Source of the DNA: Bimuria novae-zelandiae CBS 107.79
Lineage: Eukaryota > Ascomycota > Dothideomycetes > Pleosporales > Didymosphaeriaceae
Length of the DNA: 64,000 bases
Assembly: GCA_010015655.1 (NCBI GenBank)
Contig: ML976721.1
Coordinates: 124,001 to 188,000, forward strand
Direction of reading: 5' to 3'
Shown: positions 54,061-64,000 of the stretch, piece after piece
Numbering within the stretch: the stretch's first letter is position 1
Layout: each line of letters opens with the position of its first letter
Translations under genes and position numbers: made by a program
Notes under the pieces: model-generated
Seen by the model: the letters and a program-made list of their open reading frames with translations, nothing else
What the model was told of the DNA's origin: nothing
Database searches by the model: none

Positions 54061-55895
54061 CTACACATTAACCGGCCACTTCTTCCTCACCATAGTTCCA
54101 TACTTGAACACCAACGCGGGCACCGGAATCATTCCCACCGCCACAAATCCTAGCAAACTATTTCCCCAGCCGAGCCCTAGACTGCGATACATGCTCGGTC
54201 CAGCCAGCGGCAGCACGGCCCCGAACAACATACGCACGCACGTCATGCCCGCCATAGCGGACGCCGCATACTGCGGGAAGGAGTCGACGATGTAGGTCTG
54301 GATGGGCATGAAGACACCCATGGAGCCGAAGCCGAAGGGGATGAGCCCGATGATGGGCACGATCCAGTGGACTTTGTAGTACGTACACCAACCGTACCTG
54401 TGTTCTCGTTAACACTCATCAAATAGAAGTGGGAGGAAGGGGAAAGGGACGTACCAGAAGAACGAGATGGGAATGAAGAAGCCAAAGCCAAGGCACGGGG
54501 CGAGGCGATATTCGGGCTCGTAGACGTTGCTGTTCTTCTTGGTCAGCTTGATGATGGTCGCGTCCGATGTCCTCGCCACGACGAGCAGGCCTGCGAAAAA
54601 TCCGATCCCCAGACCGAGGTATGCGAGACCGCATAGTTGGGGACTCCAGTCGTACGTCACGATATATACCTCCGTGATGGTCGTAAACAACAAATAAAGC
54701 AAGCCGAAGCAAAATGCCATATAGACGCTGAGGCAGAAGACAATTGGCGACCTCGTGAGAAGCTTCAGAGGACGGATGATACCCTGTTTAAGCACCATTG
54801 CAGGAGAGCGTGTGGCAGCGTCTTTCTGGTGCGTCATGATGTTCTGCAGCTCGGGTCGACTCATCTCTTTCTTCAGCTTGGCAGTTTTGCGGTCGAGAAT
54901 GACGGCATGGTTGGTCTCGCGTAACAGGATGAAGAGCCCGCTGGCAATACAGCATGAGGCGATAAACACGACCCAGAAGACCCAGCGCCAACCAGCTTGC
55001 TCAGCGATGAATCCTCCAATGATAGGGCCTAGAACGGGACCGAATAGGATGCCGGTCGAGTAGACTGCCATCGCTTTGCCGCGCTGCTCAGCAGGAAAGA
55101 GGTCTGCGATAACACCAGATCCCACTGTCAAACAAGCTGATCCTCCTACGCCGCCGAGGAACCGCATGATGATCAGTCCCGCAAGATTGGGCGCCAATGC
55201 GCACCCAAGATCGAAGGCACAGAAGATAACGTTGGAGCCATTGAGAACAACGCGGCGTCCGTAGATTTCGGAAAGCGGACCAATGAGAAGCGGCCCCACC
55301 GCGAATCCAAGCACAAAAACACTCACAGAGAATGCCCCCAGAATCTGGCTTGTGTTGTGGAAATCAGCGCTCATAAAGCTCACGGCCGGTGCAAAGATCG
55401 AGCTCGTCAGCGGACAGAGAAAGGTAATTGCCGACACGAGTGTCAAGGTAAACCATTTCCTGTTCTCTGGGAAATTGCGGGGATTCGTAGGATCGTCTTG
55501 CGATTCCCATCCGACCAGGTTGTTCTCCAGGTCCATCAAGGGAAAGATTTCTGGTGCGAGATGCTGTTTCCTGGTGCTCCTGCGGGAGAGGTGCTTCTCG
55601 AGCTCACTGCCGATGTCATCTTGGGATTTTTGGGGCGCCTAGAAGGGGTAAGCGTGGATTCTATGCTAGGACGAAATTCTGATTGTGCTGTATTGTCCAT
55701 GATGAGTAATGTCAAGGCTGACTATACGCGGATCTTGGCTCTTGGGCAAAGAATGGGCGGGTGACATACCGGTGTCTCACTCGGCACTACTTTCTCCTCA
55801 AGTACCATCGCTCTCTCGACATCCCTATCCGCCACTCGTTTTTCGTACACTGAGCTGTCCCTAGAGGGCGCCTTGGTCTCCCCTGCGAGCGACAT
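54061..55895 (-). CDS. MFS transporter, DHA1 (drug:H+ antiporter) type
   Basis: Three exons, 55895-55770, 55638-54455 and 54397-54061 (introns 131 and 57 nt), give 548 residues. A hydrophilic N-terminal tail of about 100 residues (MSLAGETKAPSRDSSVYEKR, ending DPTNPRNFPENRKWF) precedes 12 predicted helices. Signatures: GFAVGPLLIGPLSEIYGRR (motif A, loop 2-3), RFLGGVGGSACLTVGSGVIA, and GPVLGPIIGGFIAEQAGWRW (motif C, antiporter). PQYAASAMAGMTCVRMLFGA is in the C-terminal half. Relatives include Flr1/Tpo1-like plasma-membrane exporters of drugs, polyamines or fungal metabolites. The substrate cannot be told. It stands alone with no co-regulated partner visible. Confidence 0.88.
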
Positions 55896-57570
55896 CGTTA
55901 TGGCGTGTTTACCCCCCCAATGCTGGAGACTGGTTCGAATCAACCACTGTATGAATATAGGTCTAGTATTAAGTCGAACGTAATTCCTTTGAATGGTTAA
56001 GGGCGCGTCGCCATGCGTATTCCACCGCAAGATGCGTTTGCAGAACAGAAATGGGACTCAGTGTCGAAAAGTAGCGAGCCTCAAGCCTCCACAATGCGGT
56101 AACAGCGTACAAACAGACGTTGTTGAAACGTGAACAGACAAGTTTGGCGTTTGACGTGACTGAAAATTAGGCGCGTCCTCTCAAATATACCACAATCACG
56201 CCTGGACTTTAGGACGAGTAAGTCCGCGTATGCGAGACCAGAACAGGCAAAAGAGCGGGAGTCGAGGTCGGCCGCAGCGGTTGTAGCGGTTTTAGCACCC
56301 GCAAATGCGGGGTCATAGCGCCTTCAACCCATCTTTCAATATTCCTTCGGAACCAAGGGGCTAGAGCTTCAGATACCAACCAGGCGAATTCGGTTCTCTC
56401 ATGCATACCTACGCGAGTAATACAAGTACGCATTCGGTAAAAGGCAGGAAAGCCAATTTGTTGACTTCCGCGAGAGCTCGGTCTCGCTGTTTGAGACCCC
56501 GAGGACAGGGGTGGCGGCACATCAATGCGCAAGCGAACACCTGTTCCGGCATGATAACCAGGGCGGACAAGGGACCTAAAGGAAGAGACAAGGCGATTGT
56601 AAAAGCTTGGATGTAACTATGAATGACGACTTGCAGACGATATCCGGCTTGACGACACGGAGGACCGCGACGTCGTGAAAAGGACACTACGCTCACCAAA
56701 ACTAGCTCTTTCTGATTCCTCCCTTACCTTAATTCACCTCTCGTAGCAGCCGCGGCATACACTGCCGCTCATGGACCTACGCCCATTTTTCGTAGCTTAC
56801 GTTGACGTGACCCACAATACCTGCGGTCATCTATCGCCGACCGTCATATGCAACGCTGCCTGAGGATCGTCGAGGGTGGAAATCGGTGGTCCTTGGCTGC
56901 TACATTCGGAAAATACCTTATGGCCGACCTCTAGGGCTCGGATGAGTCGACATGCGGCATCGGTGTTAATGAGCTTTTTGATCGGTCGAAAAAAGATTTG
57001 ACATCAGCCACCAGCGAGTAGCAGATGTCCACGGGTACAACTATGCCACGTGCGGACTGAGACACCGATTAGAGTCATTGTGAAGTAGTTGAAGAAGAGG
57101 TTGGTTGGGCTATCAGAGATGGGCAGGACGGATGTGTTAAAAATTGAGTAGATGAGGGGGAGAGAGGATGCTCGGATGTATAAGTGGCAGGTGCGTTCGG
57201 GTCTCCGCCTGCCGTCAGCCGGTCCACACATCGCGATTGCACCACACGAAGAACACAGCATAGTAAATGGTACGAAGACAAGGTTTGGTAGGAATTAAAT
57301 ATTCGCGAACTTTTGATGTGCCCTACAGACTATTAATGGAGCGCACACCTCCAGGTATCAAATGTAAAGCACAACTCCGAGCATCAAAACGCAAACACCC
57401 AGCGTGAAAGACGTCCGAAGAGCACATGGCCTAACAGCCGCAAAGCAGATGTCCTCCAGCGCCTTACTGTTCATTAGGTTGCCTCTGGTCCTCATTACTA
57501 AACCCGAATCTTGCAAAATCAGTGTATACCTGGTACCCGAAAAAGCCCTACAAACATGTACAGTGTATAT
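55896..57570. other. Intergenic region
   Basis: 1.7 kb between the MFS gene start and the 3' end of the bHLH gene. Short frames only; no repeat, RNA gene or family match. Confidence 0.5.
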
Positions 57571-58944
57571 TCACCCCGTCAGGAGATCTCTGACGCTCAT
57601 CCCGCGTCCACCCCTTTGACCAGCGGTACTCCCATTCCAGCTCCTCCGATCCGTGTTCAGCATCAACAGCGCCTCAGTAGCTTCGTGGTCCTCGCGATCA
57701 GCCTGCGGGCCAAGCGCTGGTGACGTGAGGGCAAAGCCACCGCCAGCAGGACCAGATAGCGAACCTTTGCTCGACGGTGCCGTCGGGAATGGATTTTGAA
57801 ATTGGGCTTGCGAAGGCGTCTGCCCTCCAAATGCTGGAGATGCTTGGATCACTGGGGACGTAACCGTCGAGCGGATAGACGAAGACAGAGAGTAGTGGTG
57901 AGGATCTGAAGGCTGGAGGGCGGGCGACATGGTTGCAGCGTAGTTCTGGACGTCGCCTGGATGGAGCGCAGGGGAGGTTGTGCTGGAGTAGACACTGCGG
58001 TCGGAGGGGTATATGGCGGGCGAGGCATTCGCGAATTGGTACTTTGATGGTTGTTCTGCAGTTGCGGTGTGCTTCGGCGACACAGCATCGGACATTTCTT
58101 CGTCCTCGTCTCCCTCGTCCTCTTCGTCGTCGTCGATGGCGTCCGTCGCGACGGCAAGTGGGGCTGGAGTCCACTGCGGGGATGTGGGTGTGGGCGAGGC
58201 TCTCCTCGGGCGATGCGCAGACTTCAAGTCGTCCACGCATTGTTGCAAGTACCGCATGTACTCAATGCTAGCCTATGCATACTGTCAGCAACCAGGATGC
58301 TGCAGATTGTGCGGAAGTCGCACCTGCAAGATGGCGAGCTTGTGCATCTCCTGCCCCGCACACGCGGGTATCATATCTTTCAGCACGCCAAACTCCTCGT
58401 TCATCTTGGACCTCCGCCTGCGCTCAATCAAGCTGTGCGCCGTCTTGCGCGCAATCTTCCGTCCGGCCGCAGTGGTATTACCCGACTGCTTCCTCTTCCC
58501 GCCGGCAGCAGCACCTGCAGCGGGCGCCGCTTTAGCAGTCGACGTTGGTGCATCTGCTGGTTTTGGCTGCTCCTGCGACTCCTTGGGCTTCATCTGTATG
58601 ATCTTGCGCGAGCGCGTCGGCGGTGGTGGCAGCGAGTAGTCATCCTTGGTGACGACATTCTGGCTCGAGGTGGGGCGTTTCCGCGACGCTGAGGCTGTCT
58701 TCGAAGTCGCGGCGGGCGACGCGGGTGACAAAGGCCGGTAGGAGGAATCGGACGCATTGGACGCCGAGGAGGAGCTCTCAGCGGTGCTGCCACGGGGGCC
58801 ACCTATCGCTGCGGGCGGGAGAGCAAACGTGTTATCGAACTGTCCGGCGTTCGCACTGCTCTTGCCCGTGATGTCGGTCGAAGGCGCCGGCGTAGGCGGG
58901 AAGCTGGGTCGCGGCATGATGGGTCGGCCTGCTGGGACGCTCAT
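57571..58944 (-). CDS. Basic helix-loop-helix transcription factor
   Basis: Two exons, 58944-58324 and 58272-57571 (51-nt intron inside the bHLH domain), encode 440 residues. A Ser/Pro/Ala-rich N terminus leads to a basic region and helix 1, RKTAHSLIERRRRSKMNEEF (about 164-183), with the Glu and Arg typical of E-box readers. The loop is DMIPACAGQEMHK, and helix 2 is LAILQASIEYMRYLQQCVDDL. Then come an acidic run (DDDEEDEGDEDEEMSD) and Ser/Pro/Thr repeats of the form TSPALHPGD and MSPALQPSD. The C terminus is MSVRDLLTG. It should bind CANNTG sites in the nucleus as a dimer. I cannot assign it to a named pathway regulator. The intron position within helix 2 makes the model firm. Confidence 0.87.
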
Positions 58945-59547
58945 CTGGGACGCGGAGAGTCGTCGACTTCCAATGCTCGTCGCTGCTCGAGGGCGAGAGC
59001 AGGAAGACAGAGCGGAAGACGCCTTGCAGACATTGGAAACAATGCGGCGGGCAGTCAGTGTCGCGTGCTATGCGGTTGTAGTGATGGTTATAGCCAATCA
59101 GCGGCTCGAGTGTGCGCACATGCGTCAAGGAACATGGACAAGTTCAACGGCGCTGCGAAACCACAGCCAGTGAGCCGAAGGCGTGTCCAGCTCGTGCTCA
59201 TACGCTTCAGAACTGCCCCTCTGGCTCTCACCTCAACATTGGGTTGATCACTCCCAATACGCTCGACGCCGTGGGCGAGACTGGTGAACCACTCGCATGT
59301 GGTCCAACGCGCTCCATGCGCGAGCCCCTTTCGTTCGTCCATGGTGGCGAGACCTTCAACATGCCTCGACCTTCCTGCCATATTAGGGTACCTTTTCACT
59401 TCGCGTGGTGTTGAGCGGGGGCGCCATCATGGCAATGCCGAAGGAGACCGTCCACCCCTGCGCCACAAGCAGATCAAATGCTGAAAAAATAATGTTTGAA
59501 GGGTGTATTCATCTCCCGAAAGTACCACTACACTCCAATGCCGGGAT
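58945..59547. other. Spacer between bHLH promoter and ERB1 3' end
   Basis: 603 bp; presumably the bHLH promoter and the ERB1 3' UTR. No element recognised. Confidence 0.45.
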
Positions 59548-61914
59548 CTAATTCCACAACCGACATGTTCCATCAGCTCCTGCGCTTACACACCATGGTT
59601 CCCTGGGATGCCAATCCACGTCCATCACTCCCAATCTGCTCTTCACCTTGTGTCCTTTCAGTACCTTGAGCGGCACGATGGTGGCGTTCTCCATGAGATC
59701 GCCCACAACCTTGCCGTGGAAGATCTGCAGGCTGCCATCGTCACTTGCGTCTGCGAAAAGCGGGAGTCCGCCTTGGTGGAAGCGTACTGCACGAATCGCC
59801 TCTTGGTGGAAACGAAGCGTCTTGTAAGGCTTCGTCGATAGATCGAGGTCGTGCCATAACAACCGCTTATCATATGTGCCCACGATGATGTTGTCGCCTC
59901 CGGGATGTACGTCGATGGATGATATCCACTTAGCGCCGGGCTGCAGGATCTTGACAAGCTCTTGCTTAGCGAGATCGTAGCTTCTGATCGTGTTTCGAGT
60001 GGCCACAAAGAAGATCGCTTTAGACGGGTGGAACTGCGCGGTTTGTGCAATCCCCTTCAGCCGGCGAAACGGCAATTGCGTGAGGTGCTTGGACAATGTG
60101 TGAATGGCGACCGCAGAACTCTGTCCCCGAGGTGACACTGTCGCGAAATAGTCACCCTTCCTATGCCAGTTGATGATCTTAATCGCAGATCGGACCGTGG
60201 CCTGCACAAGTACGCCCTTGGACTCCAGCTTGGTTCCAGGACGAGCCCACTTGCCAGGAGGTTCCTTTGTCACACCGTTGGTCGTGGTCGATGGCTTCGC
60301 CGCTGCATAGCCCCAGCCTGCGTCCAGTATAGCGCGGCTCGCCTGTTCCACGTCTGGCGACAAAATGCTGTAAGGCACAATCAAATACACGCTCTCTCCT
60401 GCAGCGGCGGTAAGGACTGATGCGTCCTTGGTGGGCATCCATTTTACTGCGTCCACGGCATCTTCGCTTGACAACTTCACGTTCCAAACTTGACGACCGG
60501 TAAGCAGCTCCCATATGCGCACATAACCATCGTCGCCACCGCTTGCAACGAATATGCCATTTGGATCAAATGAAACACTTCGCACACGACCTTCTTGACC
60601 TCGGAAGATGGCGGCACACGTAGTAGGAAACGGTTTGAGATCGTCGGGATTAGGCAATTTGGGAAGGAGCGACTCTGGATCAATGTTAAGCTTGTTCCGC
60701 CGTACACGAGGAGCAAGGTAGAGATCTAGACTGCGCTCAAATCTCTCCTTCACAAAGCGTTCGTAGCCCGGCACCTTCCGCAAAGCTTCATAGTTTTTGG
60801 GGAGAAAATCCTTCTCGCGATCTTCCTCGTCTGCCTCCAGCCATGCGGCCTCCTCATTCTTGTCGGGGAGGTACTCTTTTGGTGGATGGTAGCTTGCATC
60901 GTAACCAGGTGGTGGCAGCTTGGGCGCAGCGATGTGCATTGAGTTCTCTGGGCGTGGCTTCTCATCGGCCCACACATCATAATACACTCGCTCCTCCTCC
61001 TCCTCCTCTTCCGATGGTGGCTTATAAGGTTGGATGCGACCTTCTCTGATGGCTTTGACGATCTTCATGACCCTCTTGGCTTCGTGCTTCGAAGGAACAA
61101 AGCGTCGCTTAGGTTCCGGTGCGGCGCTCAGCGGCATGACCTCCTGTTTTCCAGAGAAGTAATACACCATATCTGGGTATGGGTCGTATCCATCTTCAAC
61201 CACTTCATTCCTTGTGAGCCTTTTCAGCACGTCCAGCTCTTCCTCTGAAAGATTCAACGGCTTTCCGGTGGCCGGATCCGTTAAGCCCGTCCAGCCCTTG
61301 GGTATATCGATTTGGTCCAGCAGAGCATCCAGCGCCTCGCCCTTTGCTGGACGCATGATCTTCTTGCCATTGATGTCATAGCCTATGTGCGGGTATTCGT
61401 CGTAGTACGAGAGGGGGATGTTGCCAATCGTGTTTGTGGCTTCCGCATCTGAATCGTCCGAATCGTACACAGGATCGATCTCCTTGTACAGATAGCGCGG
61501 GTTACCGTTTGCGTCGGTCGTGACGGTGTAGTTGCGCCCTTCTTCCTGTTCCTCTAATCCATTTTCTGCTGGACGAGAGTCTAGCTCGAGGGCATGGTCA
61601 ACACCGTTTAGGCGTGTCGGTGCATCTCTTGTCTTCAGCTTGCGCATCTGCTCTCGGATGCCGGCCTCGCCGTCCTCGGGATCGGTGTCCGAGGAAGCCT
61701 GCTCGTCTTCTGCATCCTCCTCGTCTTCATCAGATAGTCCCTCTATGACGCTGCTGGTGTCGCTTTCCGCATCTTCCTCCTGGTCCACATCGGACTCGCC
61801 TTCGCTGTGCGACAAGATACCGTCCAGAAGCCCGTCGGCTAGTTCTTCCTCCGATTCACTCGCGGAAGGCGCATCGCGGGTCACTACCTTCCTCTTGCGT
61901 GGATTCGGCGCCAT
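59548..61914 (-). CDS. ERB1: Ribosome biogenesis protein Erb1 (BOP1)
   Basis: A single exon of 788 residues. The N terminus is acidic (long Glu/Asp runs, residues 15-85). The BOP1 N-terminal domain (about 135-405) shows [69 protein letters not shown] and [18 protein letters not shown]. It then has [17 protein letters not shown], which contacts Ytm1 and Nop7. The WD40 propeller runs from about 440 ([19 protein letters not shown]) to the last repeat, [20 protein letters not shown], ending CRLWN. Erb1 with Nop7 and Ytm1 forms the PeBoW complex for 25S/5.8S rRNA processing in the nucleolus. Length and both domains are complete. Divergent to PRP5. Confidence 0.96.
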   Translation of the reverse strand: MAPNPRKRKVVTRDAPSASESEEELADGLLDGILSHSEGESDVDQEEDAESDTSSVIEGLSDEDEEDAEDEQASSDTDPEDGEAGIREQMRKLKTRDAPTRLNGVDHALELDSRPAENGLEEQEEGRNYTVTTDANGNPRYLYKEIDPVYDSDDSDAEATNTIGNIPLSYYDEYPHIGYDINGKKIMRPAKGEALDALLDQIDIPKGWTGLTDPATGKPLNLSEEELDVLKRLTRNEVVEDGYDPYPDMVYYFSGKQEVMPLSAAPEPKRRFVPSKHEAKRVMKIVKAIREGRIQPYKPPSEEEEEEERVYYDVWADEKPRPENSMHIAAPKLPPPGYDASYHPPKEYLPDKNEEAAWLEADEEDREKDFLPKNYEALRKVPGYERFVKERFERSLDLYLAPRVRRNKLNIDPESLLPKLPNPDDLKPFPTTCAAIFRGQEGRVRSVSFDPNGIFVASGGDDGYVRIWELLTGRQVWNVKLSSEDAVDAVKWMPTKDASVLTAAAGESVYLIVPYSILSPDVEQASRAILDAGWGYAAAKPSTTTNGVTKEPPGKWARPGTKLESKGVLVQATVRSAIKIINWHRKGDYFATVSPRGQSSAVAIHTLSKHLTQLPFRRLKGIAQTAQFHPSKAIFFVATRNTIRSYDLAKQELVKILQPGAKWISSIDVHPGGDNIIVGTYDKRLLWHDLDLSTKPYKTLRFHQEAIRAVRFHQGGLPLFADASDDGSLQIFHGKVVGDLMENATIVPLKVLKGHKVKSRLGVMDVDWHPREPWCVSAGADGTCRLWN

Positions 61915-62190
61915 TGCAGCACAGATTCACAGTGTTCGTTGTGCAAGCAACGTTTTTCTTCCGCGCTCACCACGATTCTGGGAAGTTTTTTGGCTTTATC
62001 GATAGGGAAGGCGCACGGGCTGCGCGCTACTAGCTCGCTCCTGCCTCGACTTCTCCAGCACCACAATTACTTTTGACGCAGCTCACAACCGCACAACAAC
62101 ACCACCACCACCAAGACACGCTGTCTGCGTTGACGTGCACCACAGGATTCGCTGGAGAACAGAAGTCACAGTATTACTCCGAGAGCCGCC
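61915..62190. promoter_or_regulatory. Short bidirectional promoter ERB1 / PRP5
   Basis: Only 276 bp separate the two start codons, so the genes share their promoter region. A CAACAACACCACCACCACCA tract at about 62091-62110 lies in the PRP5 leader. No further element is claimed. Confidence 0.55.
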
Positions 62191-64000
62191 ATGGCTTCCC
62201 GGCAAGCTGATCGATCAAGGTACGACGACCGGCCACCCCGCCGCGATCGTGGCGACCGGCGCGACGACCGGCGCGATGATCGGGACAGGGACGACCGCGA
62301 CCGCCGCTACTACGACAGCGAGCGCCGCAGCAACGACGTCCGCCGCCGAGACCGCGAGAACCGCGATTCCTACCGCCGCAGCCGCTCGCCTCGCCGCGAT
62401 AGGGAGAGGGAGCGGTCGCGAGACGGACGCCGTGGGTCCGGCTATCGCGACGACAGGCGCTATGGGCGCGACGACCACTGGGACAGGTCTGGCCGTCGCG
62501 ACGACCGCCGTGATGATCGCCGTGACAAGCGCCGCCGCGACGATGACCGCTCGAGGTCGGCTAGTCCTCGCGCAGATGCGAGGCCGGGCTCTCGGGCAGG
62601 CGACAGCAGGCAAGACAAGAGCAAGCGTGCTGACGAGAAGCCTAAGCTAGACGAGGAAGCGAAGCGAGCCCACCTCCGTGCTAAGGCAGAAGCATGGAAG
62701 AAGCAGAAGTTGGCGGAGAAGACTGACAGCCCCGCTGCCGGTTCGTCGCCTGCTCCTGCCACACCTGGCACACCCACGGTGGCTTCCGAACTACCAGCCA
62801 GTGACAAGGGAAAAGATTCTGCGAAGCGTGCAGCGTCTTCGAAGCTTGAATCGGGAAAGAAGCCAAAGCAGATCAAGAAGGAGCCGTTCAAGCTCGCTGA
62901 GACCGCTGCCCCAGCCCCGTTTGCTAAGATCAACGGCGTCACCAGCAATGGCTCTGTAGTGCACAGTAAGTACGCTTCACTTTGGCTTGAACCAGAGCTG
63001 ACTGATACAGCCCGAGCTGGCAACCCGAACGGTAACATTGGCTCCTTCGGGAACAAAGCTAAACCTGGTGAAGAAGCGAACGAACCTGTCAAGAAAGCGT
63101 TGCTGGGCGACGACGAGGAGAATACGGGCAAACGCTCTCTTCAAGCACTTCCCGACCTCACGCCACTCGACCATGAGGCACCCGACGCAGCCGACGCGGA
63201 AGAGATCGAGGGCATGGATGACATGGACAGCCCCGAAGGCGACAACGCCGCCGAGTTCCAAGCGCAGCTAGAGAAACGCCGTGCGGAGATCACGAATGAA
63301 GCACAAGTCACCAACGAGTCCGCCGAAAAGATGGACGTTGACGAAGTCGCAGGCGCTGAAGAGGACGACATCGATCCCCTCGATGCCTTCATGGCCAATC
63401 TATCCGAGGATAAGCCAAGCACGGGCCGACCCCAAGGCCAGGCCATGTACGACGACAACGACGAACCATCTCTTACCGCTGTCGAAGGCGAAAATCTGTT
63501 GGCGCTGGCTGCTCACAAGAAGCGAAAGAAGGAAGTACCTATCGTTGACCACTCGAAAGTTGAGTACGAACCCTTCCGCAAGAACTTCTACACTGAGCCG
63601 TTGGAAATTGCCAACATGACCGAAGAGGAAGTACGCAATCTCCGCTTTGAACTCGACGGCATTGTTGTCAAAGGCAATAAAGTACCCCGCCCTGTCACCA
63701 AATGGGCACAGATGGGTCTTTTGCAGCCAACCATGGACGTGTTTGCCAAGCAGCGATTTACCAAGCCAACGCCTATTCAAGCTCAGGCTATTCCTATGGC
63801 TGAGTCTGGCCTTGACTTCATCGCAGTAGCGAAAACTGGATCCGGAAAGACACTTGCTTTCGGTATTCCAATGATCCGTCACATCTTGGACCAGCCAGAT
63901 CTGAAGTCAACAGATGGGCCGATCGGCCTTGTGCTCGCACCAACGAGGGAGCTAACTGACCAAATTGGGAAAGAGCTCAGACCCTTCTTCAAAGCTTCGA
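62191..64000 (+). CDS. PRP5: Pre-mRNA splicing DEAD-box ATPase Prp5 (5' part, runs off the window)
   Basis: Exon 1 is 62191-62965; exon 2 starts at 63011 (45-nt intron) and is still open at the window end, so about 588 residues are visible. The first 130 residues are an extreme Arg/Asp-rich (RD/RS-like) region beginning MASRQADRSRYDDRPPRRD. Lys/Glu-rich and acidic linkers follow, with DPLDAFMANL. The helicase core begins with VEYEPFRKNFYTE and LRFELDGIVVKGNKVPRPV. The Q motif is FTKPTPIQAQAIPM; motif I is AKTGSGKT (about 532-539); and motif Ia is APTRELTDQIG. Prp5 (DDX46) promotes stable U2 snRNP binding at the branch site. DEAD and later motifs lie outside the window. Confidence 0.93.
   Translation, partial: MASRQADRSRYDDRPPRRDRGDRRDDRRDDRDRDDRDRRYYDSERRSNDVRRRDRENRDSYRRSRSPRRDRERERSRDGRRGSGYRDDRRYGRDDHWDRSGRRDDRRDDRRDKRRRDDDRSRSASPRADARPGSRAGDSRQDKSKRADEKPKLDEEAKRAHLRAKAEAWKKQKLAEKTDSPAAGSSPAPATPGTPTVASELPASDKGKDSAKRAASSKLESGKKPKQIKKEPFKLAETAAPAPFAKINGVTSNGSVVHSKYASLWLEPELTDTARAGNPNGNIGSFGNKAKPGEEANEPVKKALLGDDEENTGKRSLQALPDLTPLDHEAPDAADAEEIEGMDDMDSPEGDNAAEFQAQLEKRRAEITNEAQVTNESAEKMDVDEVAGAEEDDIDPLDAFMANLSEDKPSTGRPQGQAMYDDNDEPSLTAVEGENLLALAAHKKRKKEVPIVDHSKVEYEPFRKNFYTEPLEIANMTEEEVRNLRFELDGIVVKGNKVPRPVTKWAQMGLLQPTMDVFAKQRFTKPTPIQAQAIPMAESGLDFIAVAKTGSGKTLAFGIPMIRHILDQPDLKSTDGPIGLVLAPTRELTDQIGKELRPFFKAS

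Noticed and set aside
55925..55950. GGTTCGAATC motif as a tRNA B box
   Set aside because: The flanking bases do not form a T-arm stem, and no A box or acceptor stem is at the right distance.
62215..62613. 132-codon Val/Ala-rich minus-strand frame
   Set aside because: Antisense of the Arg/Asp-rich repeat coding the Prp5 N terminus.

Overview
The window looks like one contig of a filamentous ascomycete, most likely a Dothideomycete. The class is an inference from gene families and intron style; no marker gene settles it. Genes carry many 45-60 nt GT-AG introns with branch-site-like TGAC/CTAAC motifs. The GC-normal gene blocks are interrupted by very AT-rich islands in which transposase reading frames are full of TAG/TAA codons where Trp and Gln are expected. 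That is the mark of repeat-induced point mutation (RIP). Coding exons were assembled by hand from splice sites, reading-frame continuity and family similarity.

Left block (0-23.5 kb), ordinary housekeeping genes: a broken, internally deleted ENP2/NOL10 copy (0.25-1.6 kb); a URC4-type uracil-catabolism gene; a SWT21/WRAP53-like WD40 gene; a PET8-type mitochondrial S-adenosylmethionine carrier; the NatA auxiliary subunit NAT1; an Fpg/Nei-type DNA glycosylase; a secreted agmatinase-like protein that has lost a metal-ligand histidine; a tocopherol-cyclase-like protein; eEF1B-beta (EFB1), whose long first intron holds a box C/D snoRNA of the U18/snR18 type; divergent from it the mitochondrial ClpB-type chaperone HSP78; and the meiotic MutS homologue MSH5.

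Transposon block (23.5-33.9 kb): a 273-bp MITE-like element with perfect 25-bp inverted repeats; a RIP-degraded piggyBac-type transposase whose C-terminal zinc-finger end escaped heavy mutation; a 2.3-kb GC-normal island without recognisable genes; then a nested pair of TA-flanked DNA transposons, an AT-rich 0.7-kb element split by a 1,875-bp Pot2/Fot1 (pogo) element. Removing the inner element restores the inverted repeat of the outer one.

Gene-poor accessory block (33.9-46.2 kb): an AflR-type Zn2Cys6 regulator with no biosynthetic genes beside it, about 5.6 kb without a convincing gene, a small secreted eight-cysteine protein (effector candidate), and two neighbouring decayed GNAT acetyltransferase genes.

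Right block (46.2-64 kb): a large CCCH + SF1 helicase + NF-X1 zinc-finger protein (ZNFX1/Hrr1 type) that is intact except for one extra base; a DHA1-type MFS transporter; a bHLH transcription factor; the ribosome-biogenesis protein ERB1; and, divergent from it, the 5' part of the spliceosomal DEAD-box ATPase PRP5, which runs off the window. No tRNA, rRNA or CRISPR array was seen.
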